NCBI GenBank assembly: GCA_963826505.1
Contig: CAWGXG010000008.1
Location: forward strand, 1,240,001 to 1,304,000
Length of the DNA: 64,000 bases
Direction: 5' to 3'
Origin: CAWGXG01 sp963826505
GTDB lineage: Bacteria; Chloroflexota; Anaerolineae; Aggregatilineales; Aggregatilineaceae
The stretch's first letter is position 1. Every line of letters begins with the position of its first letter. Shown in pieces: positions 9,323 to 17,300 of this stretch. Below the pieces are notes generated by a model. It searched no databases. It was not told the DNA's origin and saw only the letters and a program-made list of their open reading frames with translations. The position numbers and the translations under genes were made by a program.

Positions 9323-10606
9323 TTGTTACCATCTGATCACTCAATTGCTGCACCGATTTCCACCGTCCGCCGTCTAGACGACACCCTGATTCTGCGTTCC
9401 GTCAGCACCGCCGAAGACATCGAGCGGCTGGCGCTGTTCAATGGCGAGATGCATGATCCGCACGTCGCAGACATGACGCGCGGTCTGCTGAACCATCACC
9501 CTGACACGCGACCCCACCATTGGCTGTTTGTCGAGGACAAATCCGCGCGCGCCATTGTGGCCGCGCTGGGTGTCATCCCCTGGACGTGGCACTATGCGGG
9601 CGTGACACTCAAGGTCGGCGAAATGGGCATCGTCGCCACTCACCCTGACTACCGCCACCGCGGTCTGATCCGCGCCCTCGACCAACGTTTCAAGGAATTG
9701 CTGGATCAAGAGGCGTTCGATCTCAGCCCGATTCAGGGCATTCCCTACTTCTACCGTCAGTTCGGTTACGAATACGCGCTGCCGCTCGAAGGCGGCTGGC
9801 ATCTGCGCCTGGATCAGGTATCGGACAGCGCGACCGCTGGCTACAGCTTTCGGCAGGCCAAACCAGACGACGTGCCTCTGCTGAAGCGTCTCTATGACGA
9901 GGCCGCCCGCGACCTCGACATTAGCGCGCAGCGATCCGAGGCAGTATGGCGCTACTTGCTGGACCACGAAGCGCTTACAGCTAATGCGTCCGAGACCTGG
10001 CTGGTGCTGGATTCCGCGCGGACGCCAGTCGGCTACTGGCGCGTGGATCGGCTGGGATTCGACGACGGGTTGATCGTGAGCGACGCTTCACACCTGGACC
10101 ATAAAGCAGGCGCAGCCGTCCTGGGTCACACGAAGACGCTGGCCATCGCGCGCGGCAAGCCTTTCATCCGGCTGATGTCCGGGGATTCCCATCCACTCAT
10201 CGCGCTGGCGCATGCCTGGGGCGCCCAGGACACAGGCCGCTACGCCTGGCAAATTCACATCCCCAGCGTGCCGCGCCTTATGCTGAAGCTGGCCCCTGTG
10301 CTGGAACAACGCCTCACCGCCAGTTCCTTCGCGAACCTGTCCGAGACTGTGTGCCTCAATCTTTATAAGGAAGCGTTTGAGCTGCGTTTCGACGCGGGCC
10401 GTCTTGTCAGCATCACGCCAGTGGGTTTCCGCGAACTGGGGTCGATCAACATCCCGCCGCTGCTGTTGGCCCCGCTGGTGTTGGGCTATCGCAGCCGCGC
10501 CGAGCTGGGCGCTTGCTATCCGGATGTTTGTGTCTGGGGCGAGTCTCAGGCGCTGATCGACGTGCTATTCCCTAAGATGTCGGCCTTCCTGTACACAATC
10601 TATTGA
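9323..10606 (+). CDS. GNAT-family N-acetyltransferase, Eis-like
   Basis: 427 residues. The N-terminal GNAT domain (about 25-160) contains the acetyl-CoA loop THPDYRHRGLIRALDQRF and the GIPYFYRQFGYEY strand-turn. A second acetyltransferase-like region and a C-terminal SCP2-like part follow, the three-part layout of Eis-type enzymes that acetylate amines such as aminoglycosides or lysines. The substrate here is unknown. The start is TTG, supported by GAGGAG eight to nine bases upstream. It stands alone, between a promoter at 9121-9148 and a hairpin at 10653-10675. Confidence 0.8.
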   Translation: MLPSDHSIAAPISTVRRLDDTLILRSVSTAEDIERLALFNGEMHDPHVADMTRGLLNHHPDTRPHHWLFVEDKSARAIVAALGVIPWTWHYAGVTLKVGEMGIVATHPDYRHRGLIRALDQRFKELLDQEAFDLSPIQGIPYFYRQFGYEYALPLEGGWHLRLDQVSDSATAGYSFRQAKPDDVPLLKRLYDEAARDLDISAQRSEAVWRYLLDHEALTANASETWLVLDSARTPVGYWRVDRLGFDDGLIVSDASHLDHKAGAAVLGHTKTLAIARGKPFIRLMSGDSHPLIALAHAWGAQDTGRYAWQIHIPSVPRLMLKLAPVLEQRLTASSFANLSETVCLNLYKEAFELRFDAGRLVSITPVGFRELGSINIPPLLLAPLVLGYRSRAELGACYPDVCVWGESQALIDVLFPKMSAFLYTIY

Positions 10607-10652
10607 TTTTCGGTCCGGGATGCGATTACGGGGCATGAAGCAACGATGATCG

Positions 10653-10675
10653 AGGGCGTATCGCGTGCACGCCCT
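10653..10675. terminator. Hairpin between convergent GNAT and rnc genes
   Basis: Stem AGGGCGT/ACGCCCT of seven pairs with a nine-base loop, followed on the plus strand by TCTGCTT. It could end the acetyltransferase transcript. There is no long T run. Confidence 0.4.
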
Positions 10676-10680
10676 TCTGC

Positions 10681-11394
10681 TTAATAGGTATCGAATACGA
10701 GGGCACCGGCTTCGATCGCGGCCAGTGCATTGCGCGCGGCAGCCTGCGCTGCCGACTGCTTGCTTTGCCCGGTCCCCATGCCGCATACCACGGAGCCAAG
10801 TAGCACTTCGACCGTGAATTCCTTGGCGTGATCCGGTCCCTGGCTGGACACAGTATGGTAGCTCGGAGTCTGGCCGAGCACCGCCTGGCCCCACTCCTGG
10901 AACAGACTTTTGGCGTCCTTGTCCGACGCCCGGTTGAGAATTTCCTCCAACGCCGGGTTGAGCAGCGGTTCGACCCACACCCGCACAGCCTCCATGCCTT
11001 GGTCAAGGTAATAGGCACCCACCAGGGCTTCAAATGCGCCGCACAGGTTTTTGCGTCGGGTGCGCCCGCCAAACTCATCTTCGCCGCGACCGAACAGCAT
11101 CGCGTCGCCCAGGTTGAAACGTTGGGCGAAACTGGCGAGAGTCTCTGTACGCACTAGCCCCGCACGCAGCCGTGTCAAGCGGCCCTCATCCATCTCAGGG
11201 AAGCGATCATACAGCCACGCCCCTGTGATGAAATCCAGCACAGCATCGCCCAAAAACTCCAGGCGTTCGTTATCTTCAAGCGCGTGCTCCGGATGCTCGT
11301 TGATATACGACCGGTGCGTCAGGGCGCGCTGCAACAACGAAAGATCGACAAAATACAGCTTCAACCGTTCTTGAATTCGTGTCAGGTCAGACAT
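10681..11394 (-). CDS. rnc: Ribonuclease III
   Basis: Cleaves double-stranded RNA in rRNA and mRNA processing. 237 residues: a catalytic domain (about 1-150) with the signature NERLEFLGDAVL (Glu46, Asp50), then a dsRNA-binding domain (about 158-230) with AKSLFQEWGQ and a C-terminal AAARNALAAI helix. Glu122 is in FEALVGAYYLD. The residue matching the usual second-site Asp (E. coli Asp114) is Gly119 in LCGAFEA, an oddity. Located just downstream of the FHA gene on the same strand. Confidence 0.95.
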   Translation of the reverse strand: MSDLTRIQERLKLYFVDLSLLQRALTHRSYINEHPEHALEDNERLEFLGDAVLDFITGAWLYDRFPEMDEGRLTRLRAGLVRTETLASFAQRFNLGDAMLFGRGEDEFGGRTRRKNLCGAFEALVGAYYLDQGMEAVRVWVEPLLNPALEEILNRASDKDAKSLFQEWGQAVLGQTPSYHTVSSQGPDHAKEFTVEVLLGSVVCGMGTGQSKQSAAQAAARNALAAIEAGALVFDTY

Positions 11395-11438
11395 TACACC
11401 TACCCGTACCTGTTTGTGTATTCAACCGGTAACTGTAA

Positions 11439-11458
11439 CGCCCGCGTAGACGCGGGCG
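11439..11458 (-). terminator. GC-rich hairpin after the FHA gene
   Basis: Perfect eight-pair stem CGCCCGCG/CGCGGGCG with loop TAGA on plus, lying between the FHA gene stop and the rnc start. The minus-strand tail (TTACAGTTA) is only weakly U-rich, so it may attenuate rather than end transcription into rnc. Confidence 0.4.
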
Positions 11459-11513
11459 CAACAATTTATGCTTGTCGTCGGGGCAAGAATCGCCACGCAA
11501 GTCTGGAAGGATT

Positions 11514-12023
11514 TTAAACGAACGAGACGCGGACCACCAGCCGCCCCAGGCGCAATTCGTCGTTGTCGCGCAAAATACGCGGTTCGTAAGGCATCAAGCG
11601 CTGCCCGTTCAGGTAGGTACTGTTCGCGCTGCCCAAGTCAGTCACGACAATCGTATCCTGATCGCGTGATAGGGCCAGATGGTTGCGCGATACGCCTTTT
11701 TCGAGTGCTTCAAACGGGTTCAGATCTACGTCTGGAAGCGGAACACCCTGTTCATTGTGCATACGACCAAGCACAATCTGGTCGTCAATGGTCACAATGA
11801 TCATATCGTTCGAGTCTCGAAACGAAAGCTGCAAACGCGCCTGCCGGTCAAAGTAGGCGGTCCCCCACCGGCGGCGTGGCTCAAGGTTTTCGTAGACTTC
11901 TTCCCGCAACTTGCTGGTGCCGTTCATCGATTCCGCGAGGGCCATCGGTAAGATATGGCCGCACGCATAGCAATATGCATCCGCTTCTGCATTCTCTCGC
12001 CCACAGTGGGGACATGTTTGCAT
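11514..12023 (-). CDS. Zinc-ribbon and FHA-domain protein
   Basis: 169 residues. The N-terminus is a short zinc ribbon (CPHC at residues 3-6 and CYAC further on). The C-terminal half is an FHA domain, a phosphothreonine-binding fold, with VLGR, the GVSRNHLAL segment (conserved Ser/His) and DLGSANSTYLNGQRL (Ser-x-Asn turn). FHA proteins read Ser/Thr kinase signals. No kinase gene is in this window. Start ATG 12023 has AAGGA eight bases upstream. The longer reading frame upstream is dismissed because it would cross the likely promoter. Confidence 0.85.
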   Translation of the reverse strand: MQTCPHCGRENAEADAYCYACGHILPMALAESMNGTSKLREEVYENLEPRRRWGTAYFDRQARLQLSFRDSNDMIIVTIDDQIVLGRMHNEQGVPLPDVDLNPFEALEKGVSRNHLALSRDQDTIVVTDLGSANSTYLNGQRLMPYEPRILRDNDELRLGRLVVRVSFV

Positions 12024-12085
12024 AATACTGATCCTTAATGCTGCCCGCGATCCCCAATTACAATCACGAATAACTCGCACCTCTA

Positions 12086-12114
12086 ATCATACGTGTAGAG
12101 AGGCGAAATTTCAA
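12086..12114 (-). promoter_or_regulatory. Promoter for the FHA gene
   Basis: On the minus strand, TTGAAA (12109-12114), a 17-base spacer and TATGAT (12086-12091). It predicts a transcript start near 12079, about 56 bases before the ATG. Confidence 0.65.
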
Positions 12115-12178
12115 TTCGTAGCGTCAATGGATACGAGCAAGATAGTACGAACATCATTTGTTTTTAGTTTGTTTTCGG

Positions 12179-13018
12179 TTAATCGCCTGTGACACCGTTC
12201 TGTGGCGCATCATCCGGCTCAACATCGGCAGTTTCGCCCTTACCCACCGCCGCGTCAATCAGGGAATCAACTGCCGCCTGCTCCGCGCCACCGCCCCACC
12301 CTAGCCATGCCAGGAACTCGACATTTCCCGCCGGACCGATCAGTGGTGAGCGGATCAAGCCCTGCACGCGATAGCCGTCCGCCCGAGCGGCTTCCAACAC
12401 GTCGTACAGAACGCGCTGGTGAACGGCGGGATCGCGCACGACGCCCCCTTTGCCGACCTGTGACTTACCCGCCTCAAACTGCGGCTTAACCAGCGCAATC
12501 AGGTCGGCCTGCTCGGTCATCCAGGCATGCAATACGGGGAACAAATAGCGCAGCGAAATAAACGACGTATCCACCACGATCAGGCTGACCGCTTCCGCCA
12601 GCGCTTCCACGTACCGAGCATTAGTACGTTCCATCACGATTACGCGCGAATCCGATCGCAAGCCGTAATCGATCTGCCCGTAGCCCACGTCCAGCGCATA
12701 GACGCGCGCCGCGCCGGCTTGCAGCAGACAGTCCGTGAAGCCGCCGGTGCTCGCGCCCACATCGGCACAGATGCGCCCCGTCACGTCGACCGGAAAAGCC
12801 GTCAACGCACCCGCCAACTTCTCTCCGCCCCGGCTGACAAAACGCGGCGCTTGCCGCACGATGAGATCGACCCCGCGCGCCACGCGCATTCCCGGCTTGT
12901 CGTGCATCGCGCCGTCCACGCGAACCTCGCCCGCCATGACTAAACGCCGGGCTGCCTCTCGGCTGGGAGCCAGCCCGCGTTCTGTCAGCAGCACGTCGAG
13001 CCGCACCTTTTCTGCCAT
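12179..13018 (-). CDS. tlyA: TlyA-family rRNA 2'-O-methyltransferase
   Basis: 279 residues. An N-terminal S4 RNA-binding domain (about 4-62, RLDVLLTERGLAPSREAARR and VRVDG) is followed by an FtsJ-like SAM methyltransferase: SRGGEKLAGAL, the SAM loop DVGASTGGFTDCLLQ, DVGYGQ, the VVDTSFISLRYLFP strand and LVKPQFEAG with the catalytic Lys. Known homologues methylate ribose in 16S and 23S rRNA. ATG start with AAAGGATC about eight bases upstream. The C-terminus ends in an acidic low-complexity tail. The next gene to the right is divergent. Confidence 0.9.
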   Translation of the reverse strand: MAEKVRLDVLLTERGLAPSREAARRLVMAGEVRVDGAMHDKPGMRVARGVDLIVRQAPRFVSRGGEKLAGALTAFPVDVTGRICADVGASTGGFTDCLLQAGAARVYALDVGYGQIDYGLRSDSRVIVMERTNARYVEALAEAVSLIVVDTSFISLRYLFPVLHAWMTEQADLIALVKPQFEAGKSQVGKGGVVRDPAVHQRVLYDVLEAARADGYRVQGLIRSPLIGPAGNVEFLAWLGWGGGAEQAAVDSLIDAAVGKGETADVEPDDAPQNGVTGD

Positions 13019-13100
13019 ACCCTGATCCTTTTGCCGCTTTTACTTCGCTTGTCTGCGCATCGTCTTCCACGTCACGCCGCTGTTACGGTAGTCGTTTCAC

Positions 13101-13109
13101 TGGTATAAT
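13101..13109 (+). promoter_or_regulatory. Extended -10 promoter TGGTATAAT
   Basis: Perfect extended -10 box. The ATG at 13108 lies inside it, so that codon cannot be the start of the downstream gene if transcription begins near 13116. This argues for ATG 13129 or 13171. Confidence 0.65.
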
Positions 13110-13128
13110 GCGCGTCTGTTGTCAGTCC

Positions 13129-14076
13129 ATGAGTGAAACGCGAGTGTACACCGTGCAGACTGTAAAAACCATGCTCAATCCGGTGTGGAGCACTCTTCCC
13201 ACGCCCGTGCGCGGTCTGATCCGCACCATGCGCCCGACCCAATGGACCAAAAACGGATTCGTGTTCGCCGGACTGCTGTTCGACCAACAGCTTGATCAAC
13301 CGGAACCTTTGGCGCGCGTCGTGCTGACGTTTTTCTTGCTGTGCCTGTCAGCCAGCACCATCTATATCATCAACGATCTGGTTGATTTGGAGCGAGACCG
13401 GATGCACCCGCGCAAGCGCTACCGGGCGCTGCCCTCCGGCCAGCTTCCAATTCGTTTGGCTGTCGTGGCCGCGGCCATCCTGCCCATTATCGCCATCGTC
13501 GGCAGCCTGATCCTCTCGTGGAAGCTGGCGATCGTCGTGATCGGTTATCTTGTTCTGCACATCGCCTATTCATTCATCCTCAAGAACATCGTGATTCTCG
13601 ACGTCTTCGCCATCGCGGGTGGATTCGTGCTGCGCGTCGTCGCTGGCATCATCGTGATCCACGTGACCAGTTTTTCGGCATGGCTTTATCTTTGCGCCGG
13701 ACTGCTGGCGCTCTTCCTGGCAATCGGCAAGCGTCGTCAGGAGCTGCTGCTCCTCGCCGACAACGCGGAAGACGTCCGTACGACCTACAAGGATTATAAC
13801 TTACCGCTGTTGGACGAGATGCTACGCCTCGTGGTCACTGGTTGTGTGCTCACCTACATGCTGTACACCATTGAAGCACCTACCATTCGCAGCAACAGCC
13901 ACAAAATGATGTTCACCATTCCGTTTGTACTATACGGCGTGTTCCGCTACCTGTACCTGGTACATGTGCGCGGCGAAGGCAGCGCCCCGGACGAGTTATT
14001 GTTCAAAGACATGTCGCTGTTGGTCGATGTGGCGCTGTGGGTCATGTCCGTTGGATTGATTCTCTACATCCTGTAG
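13129..14076 (+). CDS. UbiA-family prenyltransferase, decaprenyl-phosphate phosphoribosyltransferase-like
   Basis: About 315 residues with eight to nine transmembrane helices. The first block (MRPTQWTKNGFVFAGLLF) and the Asp motif NDLVDLERDRMHPRKR are those of UbiA enzymes that transfer phosphoribose to polyprenyl phosphate. The second polar loop, YKDYNLPLLDEMLR, matches the same subgroup. It acts in the membrane on a lipid carrier. Start 13129 is preferred over 13108 because a -10 box covers the latter; 13171 is also possible. It is eight bases upstream of mevalonate kinase, so isoprenoid precursor and a polyprenyl-using enzyme are cotranscribed. Confidence 0.82.
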   Translation: MSETRVYTVQTVKTMLNPVWSTLPTPVRGLIRTMRPTQWTKNGFVFAGLLFDQQLDQPEPLARVVLTFFLLCLSASTIYIINDLVDLERDRMHPRKRYRALPSGQLPIRLAVVAAAILPIIAIVGSLILSWKLAIVVIGYLVLHIAYSFILKNIVILDVFAIAGGFVLRVVAGIIVIHVTSFSAWLYLCAGLLALFLAIGKRRQELLLLADNAEDVRTTYKDYNLPLLDEMLRLVVTGCVLTYMLYTIEAPTIRSNSHKMMFTIPFVLYGVFRYLYLVHVRGEGSAPDELLFKDMSLLVDVALWVMSVGLILYIL

Positions 14077-14084
14077 CGATTGCA

Positions 14085-15037
14085 ATGACACTCGCTCACG
14101 CCTCCGCCCCCGGCAAGATCATCCTCTTTGGCGAACATGCTGTCGTGCACGGTCAGCCCGCGATCGCTGTGCCGCTCTCAGCCGTCAGCGTTTCGGTAGA
14201 CGCCGAACCGGCGCAGTCGGGCGCAGGGCTAACCATCGTCCTGATTGACATGAAGCGGACGTTTTCGTTTCGGACTACGCCGCCCGATGACCCGCTCTAT
14301 AACGCCCTGATCCTGCCCGTGCGCATTGCGCTGCATGCCCTGGCCTGCCAGAGCCCGATCTCACACTGCTCGTCCGCTCGACGATTCCGATTGCTAGCGG
14401 GCTCGGCAGCGGTGCGGCTTTGGCCGCCGCGCTGATGCGCGCGATGGCTTCGGCACTGGGTCGCCCGTTCTCTAATGACGCTCTCAATCCGCTCGTGTAC
14501 GAGGTCGAGAAAAGTCATCACGGCACGCCCAGCGGCATCGATAACACCGTGATCGTCTATCAGCAGCCGGTTTACTTCGTGCGCGGACGGGCACCAATCC
14601 CGTTCACTATCGCGCGACCTTTTACCCTGCTTGTGGCCGACAGTGGGCGCAGCAGCCCGACTCACGTTGCGGTCGCTGATGTGCGCCGCCTGTATGAAAA
14701 CGAGCCGGAGCGGGTCGGAGCGATCTTCACGCGCATCGGCGAAATCGTGGAGAATGCTCGCGCCGGCATCGAATCGGGTAAAATAGAAATTATCGGGCAG
14801 TTGATGGATGACAATCACGCCCTATTGCGCGCGCTGACGGTGTCGTCGCCGGAGTTAGATCGCCTGTGTGACGCGGCTCATGCCGCGGGGGCCTCCGGAG
14901 CGAAGCTGTCCGGAGCCGGACGCGGCGGCAACATAATCGCGTTAGCCGCACCCGACCGCGCGACGGTTGTTGCGGATGCGTTGCGCCGGGCTGGCGCACA
15001 GCACGTCATTCAAACGCTTGTGGGCAGCAAGACCTGA
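14085..15037 (+). pseudogene. Mevalonate kinase (GHMP kinase family), frameshifted
   Basis: Phosphorylates mevalonate in the mevalonate route to isoprenoids. The first part reads APGKIILFGEHAVVHG, the GHMP N-terminal motif. The second has the ATP loop PIASGLGSGAALAAAL, then GTPSGIDNTV, and GASGAKLSGAGRGG near the C-terminus. Between them the frame shifts back by one near 14340-14350. Inserting one G into the GG run at 14342-14343 gives a smooth ALGLPEPDLTLLVRS, so one base is missing. Corrected length is about 317 residues, normal for the family. Probably a sequencing error in a working gene. Confidence 0.85.
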
Positions 15038-15057
15038 ATCGCCGGAGACCACGTGTT

Positions 15058-15663
15058 ATGACCGTTTTGATTGTCTCCCTGATCAGCGCCGTGATCCTGT
15101 TTGGGATCACCGTCTTCGTGACGCTGCGCGCCCTGGGTTACATCCAGCAGCACCCGGAGCTGCTCACCAACAGCGCGCCGCTGGCCTACCAACGCTGCCA
15201 GCAGACGCTTACCCAGGTGATCGAGCGGTTTAAAACGCTTCAGCAGCAGGGCGGCGGATCGCTGCTGTTCGCGTGGCAGTCCCCAGGCGGGCGCGTCTTC
15301 ACCGTCAGCGATAAGGGCGTCGAACAGCGGACCGAGAACAGCACCAGCAACCCGGTTATCATGCTCCGCTGGAGCGACATCGGCGGCGTGGGCGTGCGAA
15401 TGCAGCCCGGATTTCGGTTGGTCGATGCCAACCGCGACGGTCACACGGATGGGCAGCACACCACCGGCTATTCCTTCCACCTGCTGATCGTCCCGTTTAG
15501 CGGGTCGACCATGAACATCTACATTCCTACCAACGATCGCGCCGACGCCGTCGAGTTCGTGGCACACACGCTCGTCATGGCCGAGCGCATGGACAAGCGC
15601 ATCAATGTGTTTGGATTCGATCGTCCGCCTGCCCCAACCTGGCAGCGCGTCTCCCGTATCTGA
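15058..15663 (+). CDS. Membrane-anchored protein of unknown function
   Basis: 201 residues. One N-terminal transmembrane helix (about 4-25) is followed by a soluble domain, probably cytoplasmic or extracytoplasmic alpha/beta, with SLLFAWQSPGGRVFTVSD and MLRWSDIGGVGVRM. I do not recognise the family. It starts 20 bases after mevalonate kinase and is likely in the same transcript. It ends before the promoter at 15716-15744. Confidence 0.55.
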   Translation: MTVLIVSLISAVILFGITVFVTLRALGYIQQHPELLTNSAPLAYQRCQQTLTQVIERFKTLQQQGGGSLLFAWQSPGGRVFTVSDKGVEQRTENSTSNPVIMLRWSDIGGVGVRMQPGFRLVDANRDGHTDGQHTTGYSFHLLIVPFSGSTMNIYIPTNDRADAVEFVAHTLVMAERMDKRINVFGFDRPPAPTWQRVSRI

Positions 15664-15715
15664 TCCCTGACCCGCCTGCTCAGCATTAGACGCTCGTTAG
15701 AGCGCCCGGCGAGCC

Positions 15716-15744
15716 TTGCTCTTGCCCTTTGCGCCCGTTATAAT
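15716..15744 (+). promoter_or_regulatory. Promoter for the rseP-like gene
   Basis: TTGCTC (15716-15721), a 17-base spacer and TATAAT (15739-15744). The same pair TTGCTC/TATAAT with the same spacing occurs at 34420-34448. Confidence 0.7.
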
Positions 15745-15795
15745 CTTCGAAGTGAGGGCTAGGTTCCGCAGTATGCCAATTTAGCGCTTGACGAT

Positions 15796-15816
15796 GGGCG
15801 TCCTTGCGAGGCGCCC
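15796..15816 (+). other. Leader hairpin upstream of rseP-like gene
   Basis: GGGCGTC and GGCGCCC can pair (seven pairs including one G-U) around a seven-base loop, followed by TCTTT. It lies between the promoter and the ATG at 15853, so it would be in the 5' leader. An attenuator is possible but unproven. Confidence 0.3.
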
Positions 15817-15852
15817 TCTTTGCGTACACAGTACAGAGTGAGGGTGCGGTAC

Positions 15853-17259
15853 ATGGAGAACTTTTTGTTAGGGCTGGCCTCGTTCGTCCTGGTGCTGGTT
15901 CCGCTCGTGATCATTCATGAATTCGGGCATTTTATCGCCGCAAAGCTGAGCGGGATCACAGTCCTGGAATTTGGGATCGGCTTTCCCCCCCGCGCGCTGA
16001 CGCTCTTTCGCAAAGGTGACACGATCTACACGCTCAACTGGCTGCCCATCGGCGGCTTTGTGCGGCCCTACGGCGAGGACTTCGTCAAACCCAAAACGGA
16101 AGACGAGATGGGCGAAGACCGTCGCGAGATCGAAGAACGTGGCATCACGAACGCCAAGAGTGTGTTCGAGGCCAATCCCTGGCAGCGCATGTTCTTCATG
16201 GCCGCCGGGCCGGGCATTAACTTCATCGCCGCGCTGCTGCTGTTCATTTTCGTGGCGCTGGTTGGACAGCCGTTCGCCCGCGCCAACGTGACCGTGTACG
16301 ACGTGCAGCCGGGATCGCCTGCTGCCGATGCCGGATTACAGCCCGGTGATGTTATCGCTTCGGTCAACGGGCAGAAGGTCGAATCTGCGGACGATTTCAA
16401 CACGGCCATCGAGGATAACGCCAACAAAACTGTGACGCTGATCGTCCACCGTGACGGCGGAGACGTCGCCACGACGCTGGTCGCCACGCCCTCCGACACC
16501 ACCGGTGTCGAGCGCGTTTATATCGACACCGTCGAAAAAGACATGCCCGCCTATGCCGCTGGCTTCCTGCCAGAAGACGTGATCGTCGCGGTGGATGGCA
16601 TCGACGTGACGAGCGTCAAACAGCTTCAAGACTACACGCACTCTCACGAGGGCGACACCATTACTGTGACCGTGCTGCGGGGCACGGAGCGTCTCGACCT
16701 CCCGGTAACGCCCAAGAAGGACTCCGGCGGCACGGTGCGCATGGGGATCGGCATCGTCGGCGTGGAACCGGCCGCAATCGGGTTGATCGCCGTCAACCGT
16801 GACGAGACGACCTACACTCGCACGCTTGCCCCCGGCGCCGCGATTCGTACCGGTGTAGACGAGTTTGTGAACATGCACAAAATGATGGCGAGTTTCGTGA
16901 GCGACCTCGTCCAGGGCAAAATTTCCGCTTCCGAAGCCCGGCCGGTCAGCCCGGTAGGGATCGGCCAGATAGGCGCGCCGATCTTCGAGCAGAGCCTCAA
17001 CGAAGGCAAAATGTATCCCATCGTCATGTTCGCCGCGTTGATCAGTATTGCACTGGCAATCACCAATTTGCTGCCCATCCCCGGACTGGACGGCGGGCGT
17101 ATTCTGTTTGTCGTCATCGAGCTAATCCGGGGCAAACCGATGGAGCCAGAACGTGAAGGATTGATAAACTTCATTGGCGTACTGCTGTTGCTCGGTATAA
17201 TCTTCTTGACGGTCGTAAACGATATCGTCAACCCGATCAATATACAGAATCTGAAGTAA
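15853..17259 (+). CDS. rseP: Site-2 protease, RseP/M50 family with tandem PDZ domains
   Basis: Membrane metalloprotease of about 468 residues that cleaves transmembrane substrates. The zinc motif HEFGH is in the first helix (about residues 24-28), and the third zinc ligand is in NLLPIPGLDGGRILF near the C-terminus. Two PDZ domains lie between: PGSPAADAGLQPGDVIASVNG, and a second with AYAAGFLPEDVIVAVDG. Start ATG 15853 gives the normal N-terminus; a TTG at 15820 would add eleven residues. A GAGGG stretch lies about ten bases upstream. The usual dxr neighbour is absent. Instead, HEAT- and TPR-repeat genes follow. Confidence 0.92.
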   Translation: MENFLLGLASFVLVLVPLVIIHEFGHFIAAKLSGITVLEFGIGFPPRALTLFRKGDTIYTLNWLPIGGFVRPYGEDFVKPKTEDEMGEDRREIEERGITNAKSVFEANPWQRMFFMAAGPGINFIAALLLFIFVALVGQPFARANVTVYDVQPGSPAADAGLQPGDVIASVNGQKVESADDFNTAIEDNANKTVTLIVHRDGGDVATTLVATPSDTTGVERVYIDTVEKDMPAYAAGFLPEDVIVAVDGIDVTSVKQLQDYTHSHEGDTITVTVLRGTERLDLPVTPKKDSGGTVRMGIGIVGVEPAAIGLIAVNRDETTYTRTLAPGAAIRTGVDEFVNMHKMMASFVSDLVQGKISASEARPVSPVGIGQIGAPIFEQSLNEGKMYPIVMFAALISIALAITNLLPIPGLDGGRILFVVIELIRGKPMEPEREGLINFIGVLLLLGIIFLTVVNDIVNPINIQNLK

Positions 17260-17300
17260 CATAAGAATCACACGGGGACATAATCATAGAGACTACAGCC

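Noticed and set aside
13108..13128. ATG at 13108 as start of the UbiA-family gene
   Set aside because: It lies within the TATAAT of the likely promoter, so it should not be in the transcript.
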